From contig CM121343.1 of NCBI GenBank assembly GCA_051530055.1, positions 4,836,001 to 4,900,000 on the forward strand: a stretch of DNA of 64,000 bases, in the 5' to 3' direction. The position numbers were made by a program, and so were the translations under genes. The stretch is from Neoechinorhynchus agilis (taxonomy: Eukaryota; Acanthocephala). Under the pieces are notes generated by a model. The model saw nothing but the letters and a program-made list of their open reading frames with translations. It was not told the origin of the DNA and did not search any database. Positions 1-11,613 of the stretch are shown in pieces (position 1 is the stretch's first letter; each line of letters starts with the position of its first letter).

Positions 1-1544
1 GAATGTCTAAGCCTAAGATTCTTAAATATTATACTATGTTACTATTATTTAATTCGTCAGATTTGTCGATCTGGTACCTCGACGACTGTTGCATTGGCGG
101 GGAGATCGACCAGCTCATTCGCGACATCAAAAACATCTCCGAAATGGGTGCCGATATCGGACTATTCCTGAGAACGGACAAATGCGAAATCATTTCGGAC
201 GACCAAGAGGATGCATCGAGATTGCTCACCGTACTGCCCGGAGCAAAGACAACTGCAACCGACTCAGCTGACATTCTCGGGTCTCCAATCGGTAACCTGT
301 CTAACCTGGAAACGCTCCTTTCAAAAGCCATCGATCAATTGCGGCTCACTGCCTCCAGGCTCTTGCGCATCGCGCGACACGACGCTCTGTTCATATTATC
401 ACGATATCTGTCGCTTCCGAAGATTGCGCACCTTCTGAGGACTTCTCCATGCTTCAAGTCAGTGCTCATCAGGGATTTCGACAACTACGTTCGATCAACC
501 CTGTCAGAAGTACTTAACCTACGTCTGTCCGACACAGCATGGAAACAGGCGATCCTTCCCATTCGATTCGGCGGTCTTGGCATCCAGAGTGCCACCGAAG
601 TAGCAAATCCTGCCTTTTCGTCGTCGATCTCGGTCTCTTCAGACTTGGTGCTGAGAATCATCCCACCACACATTCGACACGAGTCACATCCACCGCCTGA
701 ACTGATCGAAGCGCACGCTCAATGGATGTCAGTGTTCGGGCAAGTCGTTCCGACGGAAACAAACTCCCAAAAACGTTGGACTACCTTGCTCCACACTGCG
801 TATTATCAGCAGCTTCTTAACTCATGATCATCTCCCAACGATAGAGCTCGTCTCTCGGCAGTCTCAGCTCCACATTCCAGCGACTTCTTGAAGGCTTTCC
901 CAATCATATCTGTTGGCACGAGGCTGGATGATCAGGCCATCACCGTCGCTGTGGGACTTCGGTTGGGCATCGAATTCTCAGGCTCATATACGTGTCGGTG
1001 CGGTGAGACAGTGAACGGATCGGGAACTCACGGCCTTGACTGCAAGCGTTCAACTGCTCGCCACGCACGGCACTCAGCAGTCAACCGCATAATCAGGGAA
1101 GCACTCTCAACGGCCGGTTTTCCAGCTCGACTCGAACCAGTTGGACTCTCCCGGAACGACGGTAAACGCCCTGGTGGAGCGACTCTCCTCCCATGGTGCT
1201 CCGGGAAAATACTGGTTTGGGATTTTACCTGCCCCAACACGCTCGCAGCATCCCACTTACGGGATGCCACCTCAAAGGCGGGAGCAGTCGCCAGCTTCAG
1301 CGAAGAAAAGAAGCGGCAGAAGTACTCCTCGCTCGATGGGCATCAATATATTTTCATTCCGATTGCGGTGGAAACACTGGGATGTCTCGGAAAAGAAGCC
1401 GATTATTTCCTCTCACGACTGGGAGGGATGCTAAAACATGCCACCGGCGATATGCGATCCAGCAGCTTCCTGTTGCAGCGAATCAGCGCGGCGATCCAAC
1501 GCGGCAATGCCGCGGCCATCAAGGAAGCTGCCGAACAAACATAA
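1..1544 (+). mobile_element. REL-type LINE, 3' part (RT C-terminus plus endonuclease)
   Basis: The frame reads the end of a LINE reverse transcriptase and its C-terminal nuclease. Visible are the catalytic YLDD (about nt 75-90), the RT thumb with SLPKIAHLLRTSP, a CCHC-type knuckle (CRCGETVNGSGTHGLDCKR), and a PD-(D/E)xK-like nuclease core (KRPGGATLLPW, then VWDFTCPNTLA). It ends with the AIQRGNAAAIKE tail. One in-frame TGA at 825-827 separates the two halves, so this copy is probably dead. The product would nick target DNA and reverse-transcribe its own RNA. It matches the long ORF at 52.75-55.5 kb throughout. The residues before the YLDD block do not match that relative, so the element may be 5'-truncated near nt 55. 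Third positions still look coding, suggesting modest age. Confidence 0.85.
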
Positions 1545-2372
1545 CATTTGAAGAAAACGAAACTATATTCATTCATAGAATTTATAGTGTGCGTGCTTTT
1601 AATTGAGGACTAAAATCAACTGGCTAGAGATGTTCTCTGCCTACCTCGCTTCTTTTAAAAGAGATTATAAGGCCTCTAGATATTTTCTAGTATAAGATAG
1701 CAATCCTGTCCACATAAAATAGCGGGGACATATTGTAATAGCGTATACGTGGCTCAGCCGCTTACATTTATCAAGTATAAATGAAGTTTGCCGTAAACGG
1801 CTGAATTTGGGCTACCAGGGAAGTGCCGGTCCGCGCTACATACCCATAACCGTACGGGTATGAGTTTGTACGATGAAAAAGTTGCAGGGTTTGTACATTT
1901 TGCACTTGTGCCAAAATGGTCTAGTGGACTGGTGAATAGAGCCAGTTATGCTCACAATGGAGTTTCGATATTTTTTTCATATGCGGCGAGACTCAATAAA
2001 ATGACGCAAAAAAGTAAGCTTACTTTATATTAAATGTTATTATCGAGGGATACAAGGGTCATAAATCAAATTATTAGTTGACGACTGATATTTTGATAAG
2101 ATCCGATCTTCGGTAATCCACTTAGCCACATCCCCCACAGTCCATTTGTGTGTTGAAACCATTAATGCAAATAGGTTTTAAAATAGTAAAAAAATGCAAA
2201 CCAAAGGACGGTGATTTTAGATCAAAGAAAAATAAAAACATCTTATGCATAAAACGCGTTTATTCAGCCCAACGCTTGTTAAAAGAATTGAGGTGAAATT
2301 ACCGGTTGAATTTTTCCACACATCCCATAGATCATTGGATGTAAAACCACGATTTGTCGCGGGTGTCATATG
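1545..2372. other. Non-coding stretch after the first LINE
   Basis: I see no convincing gene here. The sequence is AT-rich with short A-runs and probably holds the LINE 3' untranslated region followed by old intergenic DNA. A short imperfect inverted repeat (cagccgctta at about 1755 and taaacggctg at about 1795) is present, but nothing shows a function. Confidence 0.4.
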
Positions 2373-2690
2373 CTAAGAAAATGAGTCGCTTGAGATTTTC
2401 AATTTAATTGCCGCAAACTGCAATTCCTTTGAACTACAAATAAATGATTGAGCTCTCTGAAGTGCTTGATTTTCATTGCTGTCTATGAAGTAAACTGTTT
2501 GATTACCGGGAAGATGAACAGGAAGTCTAATAATCCAATGAGATTGATCATGCATTTTATATTCAAAAATATTCCATGCTCCTTCGGGGTGGCTTAAATA
2601 GTGAGAATTCACATAATTTGGTATTTCATTGTGCTCGTCAAAACGCCATCCGAAGGTATTGAAATGTTGGCGCAATCAAATCTCTTGAAA
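2373..2690 (-). mobile_element. Helitron helicase-like fragment
   Basis: A 100-residue minus-strand reading frame resembles the conserved stretch of Helitron Rep/helicase proteins that precedes the helicase domain. The pattern is NEIPNYVNSHYLSHPEGAWNIF, then a histidine-rich step (YKMHDQSHWIIRLPVHLPG) and NQTVYF. In this family that stretch usually reads C-x-E-I-x-x-Y-x-x-x-R-Y-(L/I)-S-x-x-E-A-x-W-R-I-F. No Rep HUH motif, Walker box or Helitron ends are found beside it, so this is an isolated relic of a rolling-circle DNA transposon. It abuts an RTE reverse-transcriptase scrap on the opposite strand. The identification rests on motif recall, not on a search. Confidence 0.65.
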
Positions 2691-2815
2691 TCCTCGACCT
2701 CGAAAAAGCGTTCGACCGTGTACCGCATGAACTCATCTGGCACGCGCTACGTAGTGCGTGAAACTACTATATACAGATCCTAGGAGCAGTGTACGAAGTG
2801 TGGCGGGGATATCAA
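2682..2815 (+). mobile_element. RTE-type LINE scrap (RT motif A)
   Basis: About 45 codons read LEILDLEKAFDRVPHELIWHALR, the first catalytic-aspartate block of RTE/BovB-type reverse transcriptases (usually D-x-x-KAFDRVPRELLWKAL). A stop follows shortly after. No other RTE domain is joined to it, so it is a small relic between the Helitron scrap and the LINE that starts near 2.82 kb. Confidence 0.6.
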
Positions 2816-2816
2816 A

Positions 2817-3965
2817 TGCTTTCAAGATCTCGGTCTACATCAGACAACGCACAATCTTTCACGCCCACATATGAAACATTTCTCAACTCGCCGATACTTC
2901 CCTTAGTTTCGTCATACGAAATACTACAACATCTCAAGAAATTACCTCGAAATTCGTCTTCTCAATCCGAAATCCCAAGCTGGGCTCTTCGCTACATCAT
3001 CCCCGAACTCATCAACCCTCTTACCCACTTTATAAACCACATGTTTTTGTATGGCATCTACCCCTTATACCTGAAAACTGCTAAAGTGATCCTTCTTCCG
3101 AAAGATAGGCATCCGATTTCCACCAGATCATTCGTTGCAATACCCATTCTATCTGCTCTTTCAAAAAATCATCGAAAAATGTTTTAAATCTCCCCAACGT
3201 CCACTTCTCAACGACAAGTTATCGCCCCTACAATTGGGTTTCCGGCTCCCTGCGTAACCTCGACAATAATCCCTCCCACGTCGCCCGTCTCATTCAACTG
3301 GATTTGTCGAAAGCATTCGATTCCGTGGACCATTCACTCCTTCTCCGGGCCCGCTCCGTCTTTGGTCTCACCTTGTGGCAGATCCGCCGGCTGGTCTCTT
3401 ATCTTCACAATCGCAAACAATACATTCATTGCCGATTTACCTCCTCGATCAGCCTATCCCTCACCAAACGCGTACCTCGAGGTGCCGCGCTCTCACCACT
3501 TCTTAATATTTTCCTGAACGACCTAAAACCTCTCTCGTATCAATCTAAACTTTCCGTATATGCCGACGATCTCACCCTCATCACCCAATCACCACCTCAC
3601 CTCATTCGCACACATAAAAGATTTCTGCAACAATCACAAACTGTGCCTGAACTTCTCTAAGTTATTCGAAATGATCCCTTCATTCTCCCGCAACCCCACA
3701 TCCTACCCCGAGCTTCCAAATGATATAATACGAGTCACCTCACTCAGAATTCTTGGTCTCCAATTTCAATCAAACATAAAATGGGACTCGAACACTACAT
3801 CCTCTTCAAGCGCAATACCTTTAAAATTTACCTCCTAAAGCGCTTCCGACATTTAAGAATACCCTCACCCAACTTCTGCAAATTTTACTTCAGCTCTATT
3901 TTACCCTCCCTTAACTACTGCTATCCCGTCTTTTGCAACCTATCCAAATCTCAAATCATCTAAAA
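2817..3965 (+). mobile_element. LINE-B reverse transcriptase, degenerate
   Basis: Reading frames on the plus strand cover most of a non-LTR reverse transcriptase: KLPRNSSSQSEIPSWALR, then the first catalytic aspartate (LSKAFDSVDHSLLL, 3304 onward), the PRGAALSPLL block, the second catalytic site YADD (about 3560), and a thumb with ILGLQFQSNIKWDSN. The pieces lie in two or more frames with at least one shift near 3185-3300, so it is not functional. The pattern suits the CR1/Jockey group of LINEs; the exact clade is not resolved. I call this family LINE-B. The same family recurs in both arms of the inverted duplication (24.3-25.4 kb and 35.9-38.3 kb). Confidence 0.75.
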
Positions 3966-4400
3966 TTTGCACAGTTTATTTCCCCAAAAAGTCAAAACGG
4001 CTCTCAACCCTTCCACCATTATTTTTACAACATGTCGTTCCCTTTTCACATGAGCACAACACTGTTAATCCCAATTCGTTATATCCTCCTATAACTTCGC
4101 ACATCCCTTTACCTACGCTCCTTTTTCCATACCGCCCAATCTTCTCGGATATCATTACCCGAAATAAACCTGAGGAAAGACCCAACCTCACAAGCTCTCC
4201 TTAGAACAATATTCGCCAATTCCCACCAGAACAGACATCTCAGACCGGATACTCCCACCTGAACGGACTTCCAATTACCGGATATTTCCACCCGAATGGA
4301 CATCCCCCTACTGGATAGTCCCAATCGAACAGACTTCCAACTACCGGATATTCCCACACGAACGGACTTTCCCGGACCGGATAATCCGACGCGACTGAAC
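3966..4400 (+). repeat. LINE-B 3' region with ~36-bp minisatellite
   Basis: This stretch matches 36.87-37.20 kb in the right arm, so it is the conserved 3' tail of LINE-B. From about 4225 to 4400 a degenerate tandem unit of roughly 36 bp recurs. Each unit carries accggat, then a cccac-type step, then (g)aacggac. A segment at about 4190-4230 (aacaatattcgccaattccc) is shared with the 245-bp satellite at 28-30 kb. Confidence 0.6.
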
Positions 4401-4794
4401 CCGTAAAATACTCAATCAACTACCACATTCTTTTAACAACTCTGAACTCGAGTTTTCATGAGGACCAAAATTTAAATGGGTCCAATTGTTGTAAACAGGA
4501 AAATTATTGCTTGATTGTTTTTGCGGCGTTTATAATGTGAATTTCCGTTTAAATTAACTTTAGTTGAAGCGCAATATTATTTGAAATGTTTTTTTGCATC
4601 TATACATGGACTGTGAATATTATATTTTAAAACATTTGCACGAAGATATTGGTAGTTATTGCAGGGAATTTCGGCACATACTAGATTAATTTTCTCTGGC
4701 GTCGTAAATTTATCGTAATTAGCTAATGTAATGAGAAAACAGTTCATGTTTAATTTGGCACTTTTTCGGACATGAAATCATTCACACCACCGCT
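4401..4794. other. AT-rich stretch without a gene
   Basis: No coding frame, hairpin or known repeat is recognised. It lies between the tails of two LINEs facing each other. Confidence 0.4.
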
Positions 4795-6775
4795 CTGGAT
4801 CACTCAGCTGCCGTCCTGGTGAAACGGCCGAAAGGACAAATGCAGCGTTCCCTCGTTGCATTTCCCGACTTTATTTGTAGGAAGAATGCTCCTGATCTAG
4901 GATCGCCACAATTGCTTGACCAGGTCCTGCGCCGCGATACCAAACGACCCCAAAGGGAACAAAATAATGATTTTGACGTCCTTTTGCGTTCCTCGGCGCC
5001 GGTTGAAGCTCCCCCTGGTTCAATAGTGGCGAATTTTGTATTGCTGGCTGCGAACGTATCCAAGGACGTGGCGTCCCAGAGAAGGCATTTTCCTTCTCGC
5101 CACGGGAATACTGTGACACCGTCCGGTCTACGGTAATCGAGTTGGCAAAGATTGCTCGGCTCTGGGAGGTTGGATGCATTCACAGTATTCAGGGCACGAC
5201 TAAGGATTGGGTTCACTTCGGCGTGACAGACGAGACCATGGCGTCCCGAAGGTTCAAAGGTCGCTCCTCAACGGCAGCGATGGGATGTGCGCATCGGTAC
5301 CCCAAGTCTCAGGGACACTACATTACTTACTGTCTCGTCGGAGGGAAGGGTACCCACAGAAGTGATTGGCATAGCTTTGTGCCAAGCATCCGATACTCCT
5401 GTAGAGGATGCCGCCAATCGAGTTCGGTTCACCAGGTCACGAGAATCTGAAATTAAAGAGTTATGAATTCTCGCTACCAGGAATGAGTCCCATACTGATT
5501 GTTTGCAACAACTGACTGGTACCTGCTCGTTGGCTGAATCTCCTCCAAACTGTAATTCTCGCCAAGAAGGGATTGAAGTATTTTGCGGCATACTTCATAC
5601 GATCTCAAATAGGGTTACAGAGAAATATCGGCTGCTTTTCGGAAACCCAAACCGCCGGACGACACAGGCAAGGCGCTTGACGCCAGGCCTCGTCCGTCAG
5701 CTGAGTATTTACAATTTTCTCGAGAGAGGCTTTCACCGTCTCGTCTAATTTTGCCAGCTTATTTTGATGTCTAAAAAAGGTGCTGTGCGCAGCTTATACA
5801 GCAATTTTGGAATGAAGAGGGTGTTCTTGATCAGAAACAGAGCCTCGTGTGAACAGCACCGAAAGTTGCGGTGGAAGATTGACAATCTCTGCTTCGACAT
5901 TAGAACCAAAAATGCAACTTCCTAGAAGACTCAACCGGTCTAGAGTGATCAATTCTATACCGGAGAAGAGGTTCTGAAAATCTTTCACGATAGTTTGCTT
6001 GAACGCCTCATCTTCCACGTTGATCACTCAAATCTCGCATTTCGCAGCATTCAATTCAATTCCAATTTTCGCCGTCTTCTTCACGGGTGTCTCCAAATCG
6101 TGCAGTGCTACAGAGGGGTTACCTCCGAGCGTGGCATCGTCCAGGTACCAGCCGTTAAAGCTGGACTGGAGAGAGTGCGCGACGGGATTGACTGCGAGTG
6201 TGAAATCCCCTTTCTGACCACAAAACATGGTTATTGAACAACAAGTATGTTGGAGTCCCGTAGACATTAACGAAATAGCGAAATGCTTCTGGTGCGTGAT
6301 CTCTAACTACTTCGAGCAAATCTGCTTGGTGAACTGTGTTGAATGCATTTTTGAAATCACATTTCAAGATCATGCACGGCTTTGAGTTTACGGTGATGAA
6401 CGTGCGGAGTTAATGAACAATCGCCTTTGCGCAACAAGGTGTACGGCAGCCTAACTGAGTAGGACGAAGCAGCATCTCTACTTTTCCGCGATCCTTTTAT
6501 TTAAAATTTTTGCTGTTAAGCGGCGCAGAGTTGTTCCAATTGCAGTGAGACGGATCCCACCTTCCTTTTTTGCGGAGGCACAGAAAGATGCGCCGAAAAA
6601 TAACTCAATTGCTTTCGGAATCAACACTCCCCCTGCAAATCGGTCGACTAGGCGTGCCAATGCATCTTCAAGGGACTTGGCAGCGTCATTTACTGAAAAG
6701 GAAGTCATATCCTTTAGGTGTTGGGCCGCAGCCCGTCATGTCCCATCTTCACTTCTGATTTCGATGATAAAATAA
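4795..6775 (-). mobile_element. REL-type LINE, decayed copy
   Basis: Successive minus-strand frames follow the order of the intact REL-LINE at 52.75 kb. They are GHDGLRP (about 6720), an ELFFGASFCASAKKEGGIRL block (6.6 kb), the motif A region CDFKNAFNTVHQADLL (6.35 kb), the catalytic YLDDATLGG (about 6.12 kb), LLGSCIFGSNVEAEI (5.9 kb), SVGTLPSDETVSNVVSLRLG (5.3 kb) and the nuclease core RRPDGVTVFPWREGK with WDATSLDT (about 5.05 kb). Many frame changes and stops interrupt it, so it is an old dead copy. It ends close to the conserved 3' tail motif (gatcactcagctgccgtcc). The nuclease half closely resembles the fragment at 37.17 kb. Confidence 0.85.
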
Positions 6776-6901
6776 TAAGGGATCGTATCGAAGGAGGAGG
6801 ATTTAGCGAAAAACTGCCGTCATTCATATCCGGTTTCTTTTCTTTGATTAAAAAGGCTTTCTTAATTAAGCACCAAAAGTTATTATGTTCATTTGCTAAA
6901 A

Positions 6902-7250
6902 TCATTGTTTGATCTTAATTGACCACTGGTGGACGATACCAGCTTCTGCGTCCAGTCTCGTCTTCAAATTCCTGCCTGTTTGTCCAATGTAATTGCTGTT
7001 GCATTGGCTACAAGAAACTCTGTAGACAACAGCCCTCTTTTCAACCTCCTGGTATTTCCGGAAAATTAGGTTTCCTAACCCTACAGAAGGTGGAAAATAA
7101 AACTGGCATTTCATCGGCAGACCGCTGTTCTTAATTACCCTTGAAACTTTGTTGCGCCAACAGTTGGTCTGTAGTCTCATGTCCGGCAATGCAGTAAGGA
7201 GATCTTTTGGGTACCTCAAATTGCTGAAAATCCTATGCAGAAAGCTATGG
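6902..7250 (-). mobile_element. Penelope-like element, GIY-YIG endonuclease part
   Basis: The minus strand encodes FLHRIFSNLRYPKDLL, then YRVSCSQCNSNYIGQTGRNLKTRL. The latter is the GIY-YIG nuclease signature of Penelope-like elements (usually VY-x-I-x-C-x-x-C-x-x-x-YIG-x-T-x-R-x-L-x-x-R). The RT part of the same type lies at 8.24-8.54 kb on the same strand, with a plus-strand LINE between them. The element is incomplete and inactive by appearance. Confidence 0.75.
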
Positions 7251-7269
7251 GCACTGTTCCAAGGTGCAT

Positions 7270-8232
7270 AATTATTTGTTTCAGTGGAATTCGTGTTTCA
7301 TTTTTTGGATCAATACATCTAGAAACGACAACCTTCCATTTTCATCGGACCTATTCATAGTGTTTTTGATTTCTCAGCGGCCTATGACAATATCAACCTG
7401 CAGTTTCTGCTGAGTTATATGTCTTTGCTCAATTTTCCTAACGATATTCTTGCCGGCTGAGGGATATACTTAGCTCAAAATCCTTTTACGTCGAGGACGA
7501 CACGGGCGGCAGTTTTCTTTCCAAATAAAGGTCTCTCTCAGGGTTCACCGCTATCGCCAATACTATTCCTGATTGCGATGCAATTCATCTCGGGCTATTC
7601 AAGAAATGGGGTGAAAACGATTATCTGCGCGGACGATATTAGCGCTGTTCTTTTTACCGATAACTCCTGGAAACTCCCGGTGTTAATGAGAGACCTCGTA
7701 TCTTTTATTAATCGGCAGTCACACTTAATGGGCCTAAGCTTGAATTGCGATAAAACAAACATTATGGTTGTGGCTGGTAGCCCCTATATTACCAAAAAGT
7801 TAAGAAGGATCATCAGGGAACAAATTCTACCAATTGTAGACCAAGATCCAAATAACAAAAATTTCAACCGAATTAAGATTTTAGGATATAATTTTAATGC
7901 AAGGTTGAATGAGAAATTTGACCTGACACATTTTAATAAAATTCTTAAATTAGTAAAACGTTTTTATGTTAGAGCAAGTAAGCTGAACCTAACGGACAAA
8001 AAACGCGTTCAAATTTGGAAAACATGGGTCATCTCTGACCTTACGCTTTTTAGTCGCGGTAGACCTCCGGAGCAGCGTCTTATTTTTGGAGAGGTTCTGC
8101 TTAAAAAATGCACTATTCCTCAAGCAGCCATATATTGACTCCTTGAAACATAATCTATGCAGATGGATGGAGGTTCGAAATGTATGATTGCAGAACTTAT
8201 GTTATGGCCCTCTGACACTTTCCTGTTCGTAC
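7270..8232 (+). mobile_element. LINE RT fragment inserted in the Penelope-like element
   Basis: Plus-strand frames read FDFSAAYDNINLQFLL (catalytic aspartate block), a LSQGSPLSPILF-like step, then a 186-codon frame from 7578 with the catalytic CADDISAVLF, a palm-to-thumb stretch and KILGYNFNARL. At least one frame break precedes 7578. An A-rich end (aaataaaaaaatta) at about 8225-8240 would suit the 3' end of a LINE. Related but more decayed sequence lies at 9.98-10.94 kb. The clade is not recognised with certainty. Confidence 0.65.
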
Positions 8233-8234
8233 GT

Positions 8235-8545
8235 ATGATCAAATAAAAAAATTATTATTCATAGTGAATTTGATTCGATTATGCTGGCGGTTGAGATGTT
8301 CCATGAACTCGTTAGCACTCTCTTCATCATCGGGCCAAACCACGAATATATCATCTTCGTATCTTTTGTAGAAAACCGGTTTAATCGCATGAGATTCCAT
8401 TGCGCTTTTTTCTAAGTAATCTATAAAGAGATTAGCCAGCACTGGGGCGATAGGTGAACCCATGGATACCCCACAATTTTGAGCATAATATTTTCCATCG
8501 AACTCGAAACTTGCCGCGCAAGCTAACTCAAGCTGCATCTTTAGA
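8235..8545 (-). mobile_element. Penelope-like element, RT core
   Basis: About 100 minus-strand codons carry GVSMGSPIAPVLANLFIDYLE and YKRYEDDIFVVW, followed by NEFMEHLNRQHNRIKFT. This order and spacing (MGSP-L/I-x-P, then YRRYVDD, then H-L-N-x-x-H-x-x-I-x-F-T) is typical of Penelope-like reverse transcriptases rather than LINEs. Together with 6.90-7.25 kb it forms one element now split by an inserted LINE. Confidence 0.8.
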
Positions 8546-9976
8546 TATATTCTAACGTCAATTCCTTGAGGAAACGGAAGGAGGTGTGGAGTCGTCGCAC
8601 TTATGGCATCTTCAACGCAAACATTTTTGCGAGATGTTGGTCTCGCTCAGTTTCTCAACAAATTCTCTCGAATTCTTCAAACTGGGAACTACTTATGATG
8701 TTGTCTCTACCTAGGGTATGCGATCGAATATCTGCATCTGAAAATCCAAGATCGATTCAAATACATGATAAATTATGAAAAATTTGATTGCGGAAGCATT
8801 AGTAACTTCCTGCCGTAAACTTCAGTTCTCGTTTGTTTTTATCCATCTAAAATGATCTGTGGTTAACGTTCTAAAGATCCGCCCGTGACTTTGGTTTCCA
8901 GAAGGGGAGTCTAAAGCTCATAGTGAACAAAATTGACCAGTTTGTAATTTCATTGGAAATGAATATTCATTGATTTACATACTCAGGTCACTTAAGCAAC
9001 ATTGCGGTGGAAGTTAAAAGATCATCTCTGGGAGAATATAAGCGATAATTAAACATTTTAATTCATTTAGTATACTGTGAGTTAGGAATACTTTGAACAA
9101 CCTTGAAATGAAAGCATCGGAAACCACAGATTTTTGTTTTGCCGTCTATGAAGTTATGCTCAATGGTGATTATAAGAGATTGGCAAAAAAGACATATTGA
9201 TTGTTTGTATCGTCACAGCATTCATTGAACAAAGTAGCTTTCATTTCCAGTGTTCAAGGCAGCAATGGCTTCGATCCATTTCAAGAAACAGAACAAATTA
9301 AGCTTAAATACGTTAGTTCCACGTACTGATCACCATGGCAACGAAATATCGAATATGTTCAAAATTTAGTAGTGCAATGTTTATCAACTTCTTCGTACTT
9401 TGTCTTCAGAATGTAAACATCGTGCCACGACTACCCACTCAAAGGCATGTGAATTTCAATTTGGATGTTCAACACGGTTCAAGGATGTCGCGGATCTCCA
9501 AGACAAAATCGCGAAGGTTTCATGCGTTCCTCTGGTGCATGCAACGAATTTACTTTGAAGGTCAGTAGTACCTCCATCGATGGCCTAACGCACGGCTCTT
9601 GGACCTTGGGGTCGTGAATGGAGTCTGTTTAACTCTTGCCGACATCACCTGCACAATACACGATCCAAAGTGCACTGAGTGTCTCGTTTGCAAGGGTGTA
9701 AACGTTTGTTATCACCGAGGGCGACAGCGCTAAAATTATTTGCTCACCAAAGATAATCATTTTTGAATAAATGACTCGAGAGCATTTGGAAAAATGGGGA
9801 TGGATTGCGAGCAATTGCGGCGTACGCAGCAATTTTTTAGAATTTCACAAGATTATACGGCATCTTTTTCATGGGTTTGTCGGTAGCGATGGTGAAAACT
9901 TTCTGTTAACGAATCTTAGGTCTATAAAGAAAAAATTTACATAAATTATTAATTCACTTCGGTATAAATAAAGCGT
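8546..9976. other. Mostly unrecognised intergenic DNA
   Basis: Short open frames at 9335-9568 (plus) and 9629-9832 (minus) show no motif I recognise and are interrupted on both sides. No tandem repeat or hairpin stands out. Confidence 0.35.
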
Positions 9977-10940
9977 TTGACGCTGTTGAAAAAAGTCCTT
10001 TTTCATTTTAAAGTTATTTTTAATATAATATATAAAATTATGTATTTTATCGAATGTAAATCTTTTTATTATGAAAATGATCATGCTTGCTCCAAATTTT
10101 ACTCAAAATTAGGTGTACCGCAGGGATTGTCTCTTTCATCCACATTATTTTTGCCTGACATGATTTATATTTTAAAAAAGATAAAGGTTTCCAACTTCGT
10201 ACATTCTGTAATTTATGCTGGTGGAATTTTTTATTTTGTGTCGCTCGCTCTAAAATTAATTTAATGTTTACTATTCAGAGTAACGTGAATGGCTTATCCA
10301 CGGCACTAAAAGAAGCTACTTTAATTATAAACCTCCATAAAACTTTTATCAACCCGTTAACTAAATCGCCGCGTTCCAGAAGATTTTAAAAAAACACAAT
10401 GATTTCTCTATTTTTACTAATCAATGTATGGAAAAACACCAGAATTTTGGGCGTCAACTCATGGGATAAAATTTCCGATTTTATTAACTCTTCTTTAAAG
10501 ATCACATTAAACAAGGACAAGAAACTTATCAAACGTTCTAGGAATTTACTAACTGATCCTCGCAATTTATATCGAGCTCTAAGAGCATTTTTTCAGGGGC
10601 GTTGTGTTTTCACGTCGTCGACCTCCGGATTTAACAGAGACATTTTGTTTAAGTTTTGCTCAAAAGCTTAAGAAGTTATTTTTCAACTTACAAATGGATT
10701 TTTATCCTCTTTAATCGTTTCTAACAATTCGTTTATAACCAAAATCTGGTATTTTTATAACCATGTTAGCAAATATAAAATTTTTAACGTCTATTCCTGC
10801 GCTAAATGCTCATGAGTGGCCAAACGAAGCACAATACAACCTAGATTCGGATCCTTGGTCACAATGCGCATTGCCTATTGTTAAAACTGGAAAAAATGCC
10901 CTCATTTGGTGGATCCCAAGGAGAATACGGGGTTGTTAAA
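9977..10940 (+). mobile_element. Decayed LINE related to the 7.3-8.2 kb copy
   Basis: Plus-strand frames include KLGVPQGLSLSSTLF (the RT motif B step), then RILGVNSWDKISDFINSSL at 10.44 kb and an uninterrupted stretch at about 10763-10937 containing IPALNAHEWPNEAQYN. The order and the ILG block follow the LINE at 7.3-8.2 kb. Frames change several times, so the copy is dead. Confidence 0.5.
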
Positions 10941-11613
10941 CTTTTGGATATCGACCAAGTTAGGCCAATATATACCGTGCCATAGTTCCGGGGGTAACAG
11001 TTGGTTTTGATGACCGTATTCCCGCTTTTGTACCGCCGGGAGTAACAACCGCTTTTAATCGCCACTTCTTAGTCTTTGTTTCTGTACTCACTTCATCCTC
11101 GCTTTTCATCTTCTATCCATTACATCAAAAGACACACCCTAAAAGAGGATAACCTCAATAGAATACCGAAGGCTAATCTCAAAAATATATACATTCCCCC
11201 AATCCGCCCCCAGGTTTTGAACCCTGTTACAAAAAAAGGTGATACAACGTTTGCAAAACCACAGTTTCGGTTTCAAACCGAAACACAAAACATCTCAACT
11301 TCAACCAAGAAGGATATTCAACATCCGTTTACGCCATTTACATGAGTCATCAACAGTTCTAACTGACCCGTAGGTCAGATAATTTTCCACGTGCACATAG
11401 CGCCATCAAATGGCATTTCCGCCAATATTTACAGCTCAACTCAACCACCAGCTACTTAGAGTTCAACAACATCCAAGTAAGCTTTCAGTAATAACATTAA
11501 TCCAACAATGTGACCTACAAACCGTTAGCGCCAACTAACAGTTTTACTTAACACCACCTTAAATCAATCACAAACACAATATCAATGAATTGACTGAAAA
11601 ATCTACATCTGTA
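10941..11613. other. Flank of the satellite; one unrecognised ORF
   Basis: An 89-codon plus-strand frame at 11076-11345 (rich in K, T and N, containing LNPVTKKGDTTFAKPQ) has no recognised motif and may be LINE-derived or chance. The remaining sequence up to the satellite shows nothing further. Confidence 0.3.
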
